Below, one piece after another: positions 32,221-38,621 of a DNA stretch of 64,000 bases. The stretch's first letter is position 1. Each line of letters starts with the position of its first letter. This DNA comes from Neglectibacter timonensis. Its GTDB lineage: Bacteria; Bacillota; Clostridia; Oscillospirales; Acutalibacteraceae. The translations under genes and the position numbers were made by a program. The stretch is taken from assembly GCF_900048895.1 (NCBI RefSeq), contig NZ_LT160640.1, positions 124,001 through 188,000 on the forward strand. Direction: 5' to 3'. The notes beneath the pieces were generated by a model. It was not told the origin of the DNA. It saw only the letters and a program-made list of their open reading frames with translations, and made no database searches.

Positions 32221-33290
32221 GGCGTTACCTCCTCACTGTTTTCAATATATTCCCGTATTTTCTTTAAAAATGGTTCAGCCATTTTAGGAGGAACCGCATT
32301 GCCGACTTGAATGCACTGTTCCTGCCTTGTTCCGAAGAAAATATGTGTGTCTGGAAAAGTCTGTATTCTAGCAGCTTCCCTTGCAGTAAGCGTTCTATTT
32401 AATATCGGATGAATTGGGAATGCGTTATGCCCCGGGACCATTGTCGTTGACGGCTTGTTTCTGTCCAGCCGTTTATAGACGTGGCTGTAATTTGACACTT
32501 TCCCCGTCTTTGAGTCTCTCCGTGTAGCTACCGCAAGTTCGGGAGGGAGATCATCAACATTCAGTTTGCATCCCTCTTTAACATACCCATACCTCGCGGC
32601 CACAATTGGCTTATGGGCCAAAGGAACATGGTTAGGTATCTGGTTTTCTTTTCCCATCAAATCCATGATTGCGCTACCAACTGTAGCGTACACCGGCATT
32701 TTTCCAGAACCGATTGGGAAATTCGTCTTCTCCGGCGGCTCATAATTCACTCCAATTCTGTTCCCAATCATAAACATACGATATCGTTCTTGCGGTACAC
32801 CGTAATCAGCAGAACAGACGATTTCACACCAAATATTTTCATATCCGATTTCTCTAAATCGCTCTTCGATTTTTTTTACAAATAGACCTTTGTCAAGATT
32901 TGTAAATCCCTTTACATTCTCCATAAAGAAAAATTTCGGTTTTAGCATCTCCACAATTCTAATATACTCATACACAAGCGCATTCCGAGGATCGTTCTGC
33001 GGTTCATATCCCTGCGTATTGATAAATCTTCGTTTTCCGAAAACCGAAAAGCCCTGACAAGGCGGGCCGCCGACTACTAAATCGACATCACGCCCCTTTA
33101 GTATAGCCTCCAGTTTATCTCGTCCCAGGTGCTTGATATCCTCCAGAATTAAAGGAATATCGGGGAAATTATAACTGTGTGTTTCGGCGAACCGCGCATT
33201 TATCTCATTTGCCAGTAACACATTAAATCCACTGTTTTTTAGTGCCAGAGTCAAACCGCCGGCTCCTGAAAATAAATCAATTGCGTTCAT
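32217..33290 (-). CDS. DNA (cytosine-5) methyltransferase 2
   Basis: The 357-residue enzyme has motif I AIDLFSGAGGLTLAL, catalytic GGPPCQGFSVFG, MENVKG (motif VI), QERYRMFMIGNR (motif VIII) and QVGNAVPP (motif X). The presumed target recognition region includes NHVPLAHKP, LPPELAVATRRDSKTGK and YKRLDRNKPSTTMVPGHNAF. Much of this is shared with the preceding methyltransferase. Its ATG overlaps the end of that gene by 14 bases. Paired C5 enzymes protect an asymmetric site, one strand each, in known type II systems. Confidence 0.93.
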   Translation of the reverse strand: MNAIDLFSGAGGLTLALKNSGFNVLLANEINARFAETHSYNFPDIPLILEDIKHLGRDKLEAILKGRDVDLVVGGPPCQGFSVFGKRRFINTQGYEPQNDPRNALVYEYIRIVEMLKPKFFFMENVKGFTNLDKGLFVKKIEERFREIGYENIWCEIVCSADYGVPQERYRMFMIGNRIGVNYEPPEKTNFPIGSGKMPVYATVGSAIMDLMGKENQIPNHVPLAHKPIVAARYGYVKEGCKLNVDDLPPELAVATRRDSKTGKVSNYSHVYKRLDRNKPSTTMVPGHNAFPIHPILNRTLTAREAARIQTFPDTHIFFGTRQEQCIQVGNAVPPKMAEPFLKKIREYIENSEEVTP

Positions 33291-34338
33291 CCTTTTCCTC
33301 CTCCGAGGCTTTTTCTAACTGCAAGAGCAAGAATTTAGCCAGTTTCTCGGAGAAGAGCGGGGGCACCGCGTTTCCCACTTGGTGTCCTTGCTGTCTTCGA
33401 TTCCCTTCAAAAATCATTTCATCGGGGAATGTCTGAATCCTGGCTGCTTCACGGACAGTAAGGCTTCTGTTCAGTTCTGGGTGTATTGGAAACGCATCAT
33501 TTCCTGGAACCATCGTTAGCGCAGGCCGTGACCGATTAAGCCTCTTGTATGTGTTGCCAAAATTTTTTCTGTACAGCTCTGGCGGTAATGAATCTTCTGG
33601 AAGACGCCCGCCTTCCGGAATCATCTTATACCTCGCTATTATTTTATCTGTATGTTTTAAAGCTACATGGTTGAATTCCGGCATATCCTTCAGACCAACC
33701 AAGTCCTTAATAACATCCCAGCACGGTACCCATCCTGGCAAGCCGTCATTAGGATTGTCCGAATGATCCGGTTCGGGAAATGCAACGGGAAGCCCCATGC
33801 GGTTTCCTATTATTATGACTCTCTCTCTAATTTGAGGTACCCCGTAGTCGGCCATGTTTATAAGTCTATAGTCTACATTATATCCTGCACCCTTTAATTC
33901 CTTGAGAACAGTTGCAAGATATGCTCCACCTTTCATAGTAAGGATACCTTTTACGTTTTCCATAACAATAAACTTTGGACGCAATTCACGGATGAGTCTT
34001 GCATACGTCAGTACCAGTTCATTGCGAGGATCGTGTTCGGCCCTCACTTCAGGATTGGAGGATACTCGCTTACCAATTGTTGAAAAGCCTTGACACGGGG
34101 GACCACCAATGACGATGTCTACATCGCTACCATCGAGATATTTCTTGACTTCGTCCGATGACAATTCCCTGATATCTTTATTGATGAAAGGAATGTTCGG
34201 GAAGTTCCTTTTATGCGTTTTTTCTACAAGGTTATCGTTATCAACACAAAGCCTGATGTCATACCCGGTCTTTTCAAATCCCATGTGAAGTCCGCCTGCT
34301 CCACAGAATAAATCTACTACTTTGAATTGTTTGCCCAT
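33277..34338 (-). CDS. DNA (cytosine-5) methyltransferase 1
   Basis: In this 353-residue protein motif I is VVDLFCGAGGLHMGFEKTGY, the catalytic loop GGPPCQGFSTIG, motif VI MENVKGIL, motif VIII QIRERVIIIGNR, and motif X QVGNAVPP. The recognition region (NHVALKHTDKIIARYKMIPE, LPPELYRKNFGNTYKRLN) is similar to, but distinct from, that of the next gene. ATG at 34338 follows AAGGAG by eight bases; an earlier TTG lacks a site. It is AT-richer than the prophage core. Confidence 0.93.
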   Translation of the reverse strand: MGKQFKVVDLFCGAGGLHMGFEKTGYDIRLCVDNDNLVEKTHKRNFPNIPFINKDIRELSSDEVKKYLDGSDVDIVIGGPPCQGFSTIGKRVSSNPEVRAEHDPRNELVLTYARLIRELRPKFIVMENVKGILTMKGGAYLATVLKELKGAGYNVDYRLINMADYGVPQIRERVIIIGNRMGLPVAFPEPDHSDNPNDGLPGWVPCWDVIKDLVGLKDMPEFNHVALKHTDKIIARYKMIPEGGRLPEDSLPPELYRKNFGNTYKRLNRSRPALTMVPGNDAFPIHPELNRSLTVREAARIQTFPDEMIFEGNRRQQGHQVGNAVPPLFSEKLAKFLLLQLEKASEEEKDERN

Positions 34339-34374
34339 GCTACCAACTCCTTGCTTGCTGTGGTATATCAAAAA

Positions 34375-34569
34375 TCACTCCATTGCGCTTTTGCCGCTGT
34401 TTACCCAAGCGTCCAACTCTGAATATTTGAATTTCCATTGTTTTCCGATTTTATGGGCAGGGATGTTTTTTCCTTTTCGAATCCAATCCCTAACAGTTGC
34501 AGGCTTCACACTAAGATAGTTGGCAGCCTCATCAATGTTAATCCATTTTTCCTCAATTCTTTCGCTCAT
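34375..34569 (-). CDS. Small HTH protein (excisionase-like)
   Basis: In this 64-residue protein INIDEAANYLSVKPATVRDW and the following KIGKQWKFKYSELDAWV are the HTH_17 / excisionase-family pattern. It heads the operon of the methyltransferases and nuclease. It could be a control protein for the restriction-like genes or an excisionase for the prophage, as it lies at the presumed right end. ATG follows GAGGTGG. A promoter with direct repeats lies just upstream. Confidence 0.8.
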   Translation of the reverse strand: MSERIEEKWINIDEAANYLSVKPATVRDWIRKGKNIPAHKIGKQWKFKYSELDAWVNSGKSAME

Positions 34570-34585
34570 GGTTCCACCTCAACCA

Positions 34586-34603
34586 GCTTAAAATCGCTTA
34601 AAA
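34586..34603 (-). promoter_or_regulatory. Tandem TTTTAAGC operator-like repeat
   Basis: On the minus strand TTTTAAGC occurs twice with a ten-base period, between the promoter and the ribosome binding site of the HTH gene. Spacing of one helical turn suggests cooperative binding, perhaps by the HTH protein itself. Confidence 0.5.
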
Positions 34604-34616
34604 CTTACCGAATATT

Positions 34617-34645
34617 ATCATATCACAAACCAGAAAAGTTTTCAA
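34617..34645 (-). promoter_or_regulatory. Promoter of the HTH/methyltransferase/nuclease operon
   Basis: TTGAAA (minus strand, 34640-34645) and TATGAT (34617-34622) are 17 bases apart. It is the only good promoter seen for the six genes to 28,323. Confidence 0.75.
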
Positions 34646-34748
34646 GTGTTTTTTGTAATTTGTATATGTTTGTATCTGTTTGTGTATTTAAACACACATT
34701 TGCAAGGACACTATTTTGAAAACAACAACACCTACATCTTAACGATGA

Positions 34749-34791
34749 TTCTACTCTGTAACGATAAGAAAGTTATCGTTACAGAGTAGAA
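34749..34791. repeat. Perfect 19-bp inverted repeat
   Basis: TTCTACTCTGTAACGATAA (34749-34767) is exactly complementary to the arm at 34773-34791, with a five-base GAAAG loop. No T run follows, so it is not a normal terminator. It lies between the cargo operon and the chromosome and could be a recombination or regulator site. Confidence 0.85.
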
Positions 34792-34943
34792 CTGGAAAGC
34801 GTATCTGTTTCGGCTGAATGACCTTTCTGCCTATGCCGCCACAGTGCCGAAAATAGAAAAACCGCCCAGAAACGGCGGATTTACGGCATTTTTGAGGGTA
34901 TGGAATTGTATCAATCTCGGTGTGGTTTTGTCCATTAAACTTA

Positions 34944-35013
34944 TCAACTCCACATACCATTTATCCAACCTGTCAACTCAACACCCCCAATATCAAAATC
35001 AACCACTCAACTC
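34944..35013. repeat. TCAACTC direct repeats, candidate integrase arm sites
   Basis: TCAACTC occurs at 34944, 34973 and 35007, with related TCAAC at 34978 and 34999. Spaced short repeats next to an element end resemble arm-type integrase sites, but no core has been identified. Confidence 0.4.
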
Positions 35014-35059
35014 TCCGCCATTTTTCACAGTAGACCAGTTCCCACTTACCCGTAAAATT

Positions 35060-35109
35060 AAAAAATCCGGGAACCAGAACCTGTCTTATGACAAGCCCCG
35101 ACTCCCGGA
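35060..35109 (-). terminator. Intrinsic terminator of the rlmCD-like gene
   Basis: On the minus strand TCCGGGA and TCCCGGA enclose a second stem (CTTGTC/GACAGG around ATAA), followed by TTTTTT. It lies 30 bases past the stop codon. It belongs to the chromosome, so it limits where the prophage can end. Confidence 0.82.
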
Positions 35110-35140
35110 AATTCCTTGTTTTCTACACTTTTTCGCTATC

Positions 35141-36508
35141 TTATTCTTTGACTTTTGACATCAATACTACGCACTCCACATGACTGGTACCGGGAAACAT
35201 GTCTACTGGAGCGGCTTCTATAAGCGGGTAACCCAGTCTGGCAAACTGCTTCAAATCCCGTGCCAGGGTGGCGGGGTCGCAGGAAACGTATACAATGCGT
35301 TTTGGATCAAAGGAAACCACCGTATCGATCAAATCCGCTCCGCAACCCTTTCGGGGAGGGTCCAGGATGACCACATCGGGGAATTCTCCCCGCTCAGCCA
35401 GTAATTTTGCAGCCTGGGCGGCGTCTCTGCAAAGGAATTCTGCATTGTGTATCCCGTTGCTTTCCGCGTTCTTTTTTGCATTTTCAATTGCTTCCGGCAC
35501 AATTTCCACCCCGATCAGCTTTTGAATGCGGTGCGCCATGGAAAGCCCGATTGTTCCGGTTCCGCAGTAAAGGTCCAGAAGTGTCTCGGCGCCGGTGAGG
35601 GCTGCGTATTCTGCCGCCTGCAGGTAAAGCCGTTCCGCCTGACCGCGGTTGACCTGATAAAAGGAGAGAGGGGAAATATGGAATTCCAGACCGCAAAGCT
35701 GATCCCGGATGGTACTTGAACCATAGACGGTGCGGCATTTCTTCCCCAACGCCACATTGGTGCGCTCCCTGTTGGAGTTTATCACCACGCTGGCAAGGGT
35801 TGGAAGCGCCTCTTTCAGCATTCTGGTAAGTTCTGCCTCATGGTGAAGCCCATTGCCATTGACCACCACGCATACCATAATTTCGCCGGTTATTTCCCCT
35901 TTGCGCAGGTACAGGCGGCGCATTGTACCGCTGTGGGAGGCCTCGTCGTAGACAGGATCCCCGTATTGTTCGGCCCAGCGGCGAAATACGTTCATAGCCA
36001 GCCGAAATTCCTCCGGCTGCAGTGCGCAGGCCTCGCAGTTTACAATCCTGTGGGAGTTAACAGCATAGAATCCCATCTGAAGAGCACCTGCTTTGCCCTG
36101 CCCGAGAGGGAGCAAAGCCTTGTTTCGGTAGCCGTCCCTGGAATCAGCCCCAAGAATAGGTTTGAGCTGGGGATCGGAAAGGCCCCCGATGCGCGTCAGG
36201 GCGTCCCGCACCCGCTCTTCCTTGATCCGCAGCTCTGCCGCGTAGCTGATATGGCGGTAGCAGCAGCCTCCGCACTGGGCAAAGACAGGGCAGTCAGGTT
36301 CGGTACGGTCCTGGGATGGGGTGATTAGCTTTTCCAACCGGCCGTAGGCAAAACGCTTTTCCGTTTTCACAATGCGTATCTCGGCAATATCGCCGGGAGC
36401 CGTTAAGGGAACAAAAACAGCGATTCCGTGGATTCTGCCAACGCCGAAACCTTCTGCTGTCATACCGGTTATATGAATTTGTAAGAGTTCGTTTTTGTGA
36501 AGTTCCAT
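35141..36508 (-). CDS. rlmCD: 23S rRNA (uracil-C5) methyltransferase, RlmCD/RumA type
   Basis: This 455-residue protein has an N-terminal TRAM domain (LQIHITGMTAEGFGVGRI), an iron-sulfur cluster motif CPVFAQCGGCCYRH (about 74-87), and a SAM methyltransferase domain with LLDLYCGTGTIGLSM, LDPPRKGC and the catalytic-Cys segment IVYVSCDPATLARD. It makes 5-methyluridine in 23S rRNA. In Gram-positive bacteria a single RlmCD enzyme can do both sites, which I cannot judge here. ATG follows AGGAG by six bases. A promoter TTGTAA-18-TATAAT lies about 60 bases upstream. Confidence 0.92.
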   Translation of the reverse strand: MELHKNELLQIHITGMTAEGFGVGRIHGIAVFVPLTAPGDIAEIRIVKTEKRFAYGRLEKLITPSQDRTEPDCPVFAQCGGCCYRHISYAAELRIKEERVRDALTRIGGLSDPQLKPILGADSRDGYRNKALLPLGQGKAGALQMGFYAVNSHRIVNCEACALQPEEFRLAMNVFRRWAEQYGDPVYDEASHSGTMRRLYLRKGEITGEIMVCVVVNGNGLHHEAELTRMLKEALPTLASVVINSNRERTNVALGKKCRTVYGSSTIRDQLCGLEFHISPLSFYQVNRGQAERLYLQAAEYAALTGAETLLDLYCGTGTIGLSMAHRIQKLIGVEIVPEAIENAKKNAESNGIHNAEFLCRDAAQAAKLLAERGEFPDVVILDPPRKGCGADLIDTVVSFDPKRIVYVSCDPATLARDLKQFARLGYPLIEAAPVDMFPGTSHVECVVLMSKVKE

Positions 36509-36554
36509 GTTGCTCTCCTGGGTCAGTTACCCTTTTTGATTTATTTCTTTCAGG

Positions 36555-36584
36555 TATTATACTATAGACAGTCTGTTATTTACA
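36555..36584 (-). promoter_or_regulatory. Promoter of the rlmCD-like gene
   Basis: On the minus strand TTGTAA and TATAAT are separated by 18 bases, about 50 bases before the ATG at 36508. The -10 box is perfect. Positions are approximate to one or two bases. Confidence 0.65.
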
Positions 36585-36687
36585 AGAAAACATCCGGAAA
36601 AAAGCAGGATTCAACTGGAATAACCTCCTGAAAATAGCTGTTGGAACTTGTGCAGATTATGCAAAAGGTAGATTCTCTGGAAAATCG

Positions 36688-36716
36688 TTGACAACGGGGA
36701 ATTTTGCCGATATAAT
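36688..36716 (+). promoter_or_regulatory. Consensus promoter of a candidate small RNA
   Basis: TTGACA (36688-36693) and TATAAT (36711-36716) are both perfect and exactly 17 bases apart. No coding gene follows on this strand, only about 110 bases and a terminator. Confidence 0.9.
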
Positions 36717-36721
36717 GTGCT

Positions 36722-36828
36722 TGTAAAAAAGATTACAAGCCTCGCGGCTGAAGCAAAGCCGCACTTTTCAATACAACTCCTCCCCAAAAGAAGGAAAAGG
36801 ACCGGTTTACCGGTCCTTTTCCTTTTTC
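36722..36828 (+). ncRNA. Candidate small RNA with C-rich loop
   Basis: A transcript of about 105 bases is bounded by a consensus promoter and an intrinsic terminator, in a 346-base gap with no open frame. It would start with a CTTGTAA/TTACAAG hairpin (36720-36739) and then GCGGCT/AGCCGC (about 36744-36762). A single-stranded region follows that contains ACTCCTCCCC (36776-36785), which is complementary to Shine-Dalgarno sequences. The last part is the terminator hairpin. Such C-rich loops are the targeting elements of Gram-positive trans-acting small RNAs such as RsaE/RoxS. I recognise no known family. Confidence 0.7.
36791..36827 (+). terminator. Strong terminator of the candidate small RNA
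   Basis: GGAAAAGGACCGGT and ACCGGTCCTTTTCC form a 14-bp stem (36793-36822), followed by TTTTT. On the other strand it can also stop the convergent amidohydrolase transcript. Confidence 0.88.
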
Positions 36829-36854
36829 CAATTTTTTCATGGGAAAAGAATACT

Positions 36855-38438
36855 TTATTTCTGCCGGTATACGGCTGTCCCGTCTTTTATTGTGGCCAAT
36901 ACCCGAAGGCTGCGCAGCTCTTTCGGCGGGCAGCTCAGCGGGTTCTGATCCAAAACCACAAGATCAGCTCTCTTTCCGAGGGTGAGCGTTCCCTTTTCCT
37001 GCTCTTCAAAAATGGCAAAGGCAGCATTGGCGGTGACGGCTTTTAGTGCTTGAAAAGTGGAAATACATTCCACTTTTCCCAATTGCCTTCCTTCGCGGGT
37101 AATCCGGTTCACAGCACACCAGACAGTCTCCAGCATATTGGGGGAAATAACGGGGGTGTCCTGATGAAAATCGAACAGAACGCCGTGTTCTAATGCGGAT
37201 TTTGCTGGGCTGATCTGTTCCGCCCTGGCAGGTCCGAAATTTTTTACATGGATATCGCCCCAGTAGTAAGTGTGTGCGGTGAAGAAGGAAGCGATCATGT
37301 GCAGCCGTTTCAAAGCTGGAAGCTGATCCGGACGCAGCAGCTGTGCGTGGATCATTACCGGACGGATTTCATTTTTATATTCCCGGTAAGCCTTTTCGTA
37401 GCAGGCTAGAAATTGAGCCGCCGCAGCGTCTCCGTTGCAGTGTACATGGATGGGCTCGTCTTCCCGCTGAGCCCGGTCCAGAAAGCGAAGCACTTCGGCG
37501 TCGCTATAGATGGGATAGCCGCAGTATCCCTTTTCTCCATTCAGATAGGGCTCCGTCACCCAGGCGGTCCTGCCTTGCGGAGAACCGTCCAAAAAGAGCT
37601 TATAACCTCCGATTTTCAGCCTGTTTTTATACTGCTTATGATAGGCTGGGTTCCGGGCAATCAAATCCGCATGGTCCCGAATGTCGATATAGGAGACGAT
37701 ATCTGCCCGCAGGCGGCCCTGTTCAGAGGCGGCCCGGAGAAGCTGCCATTCAAGGGTTTTGGTCAGTCCGTCATGAATTGTGGCAATTCCGTTTGAAAGA
37801 TAGATATCTTCTGCCTTTTGCAGGTTTGTCAGGGCGGATTCCGGGTCTGAGGGAATACGGGAACCCAGAGTGGTGAAAGCAGTCTCTTCCAGGTATCCGT
37901 TTGGCTGATTCGACCCGGGAATCCTTCCAATTCTGCCGCCTTCTGGGTCAGCTGTATCTGCGGTGATATGCAGGGCCTGCAGGGCCAAACTGTTTAGCAC
38001 GCCCATATGTCCGGAAGCATGGCCCATCATAAAGGGGCGGTCGGGACAGATCAAATCCAACTCGGCTGCAGTAGGATGACGCTTTTCGTCCAGAAAGTTC
38101 TGATCGTAACCGAAACCGATGATCCAGTCCTGCGCACGGAGTGCGGCGTTCCTACGGAAGGCCGCGACCCGCTCTCCAATATCCCGCAGGCTTTCAGCGC
38201 CGTTGAGCTGCACCAGGCCCATCGTCTGCGCCAGGGCAGTGATGTGACTGTGCCCGTCAATGAAAGCGGGCATCAGGGCGGCGCCGTGCAGGTCCACGAG
38301 GTCTGCACCGTCTGCCAAAGGCGCTACTTCAGAGCAGCTCCCACAGGCTGTGATTCTGCTGTCCTCCACCAGCAATGCCTCTGCCGTACGCTCCTGATCC
38401 ATGGGTAAAATAGTTCCATTCTGATACAGTGTTTTCAT
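36855..38438 (-). CDS. Amidohydrolase family protein (YtcJ-like)
   Basis: This 527-residue protein has a metal-binding GHSHI (His63, His65) after the family's N-terminal beta-domain. FGYDQNFLDEKRHPTAAELD, ASGHMGVLNSLAL, IHVHCNGDAAAAQFLACYE and a C-terminal GTLTLGKRADLVVLDQNPL match YtcJ/metallo-dependent hydrolases. The substrate is unknown (amide or cyclic amide hydrolysis). I chose the ATG at 38438 after AAAGGA; the frame is open 102 codons further upstream but without family similarity. There is no signal peptide, so it is cytoplasmic. It stands alone, convergent with the small RNA. Confidence 0.9.
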   Translation of the reverse strand: MKTLYQNGTILPMDQERTAEALLVEDSRITACGSCSEVAPLADGADLVDLHGAALMPAFIDGHSHITALAQTMGLVQLNGAESLRDIGERVAAFRRNAALRAQDWIIGFGYDQNFLDEKRHPTAAELDLICPDRPFMMGHASGHMGVLNSLALQALHITADTADPEGGRIGRIPGSNQPNGYLEETAFTTLGSRIPSDPESALTNLQKAEDIYLSNGIATIHDGLTKTLEWQLLRAASEQGRLRADIVSYIDIRDHADLIARNPAYHKQYKNRLKIGGYKLFLDGSPQGRTAWVTEPYLNGEKGYCGYPIYSDAEVLRFLDRAQREDEPIHVHCNGDAAAAQFLACYEKAYREYKNEIRPVMIHAQLLRPDQLPALKRLHMIASFFTAHTYYWGDIHVKNFGPARAEQISPAKSALEHGVLFDFHQDTPVISPNMLETVWCAVNRITREGRQLGKVECISTFQALKAVTANAAFAIFEEQEKGTLTLGKRADLVVLDQNPLSCPPKELRSLRVLATIKDGTAVYRQK

Positions 38439-38558
38439 TGTGTATCCTTTCTCCCTCACAGGGGAACCTTCGGTTTGTCTTTCCGTATTCATCATAGCGT
38501 GAACTGCCTGCGGAAACAAGCCGCATTTAGTACAGTGCGGCAAAATTCCCGGCACATA

Positions 38559-38587
38559 TTGAATAATTTCCCAAACAATGATAAAAT
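38559..38587 (+). promoter_or_regulatory. Promoter of the recJ-relA-hemZ gene cluster
   Basis: TTGAAT (38559-38564) and TAAAAT (38582-38587) are 17 bases apart, about 35 bases before the recJ start. The next three genes follow closely on the same strand. Confidence 0.7.
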
Positions 38588-38621
38588 ATGATTTCAAGTT
38601 CAGGTGGGGAGAGGTCATGTG

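Larger units (their letters stand above)
34570..35140. other. Intergenic junction region between prophage cargo and chromosome
   Basis: About 570 bases without a supported gene. It holds the operon promoter, the 19-bp inverted repeat, a minus-strand terminator-like hairpin (CCGCC/GGCGG then TTTTT, 34856-34878), TCAACTC direct repeats (34944-35013) and the rlmCD terminator (35060-35109). The prophage end probably lies between 34.6 and 35.06 kb; the other att site would be left of the window. Confidence 0.55.

Noticed and set aside
34751-34960. A 69-codon minus-strand frame in the junction region
   Set aside because: It has no ribosome binding site, runs through both a terminator-like hairpin and one arm of the 19-bp repeat, and has no recognisable product. 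It may be a remnant but cannot be supported as a gene.
34944-35013. A CRISPR array made of TCAACTC repeats
   Set aside because: The repeats are only seven bases long and irregularly spaced, and no cas genes are present.
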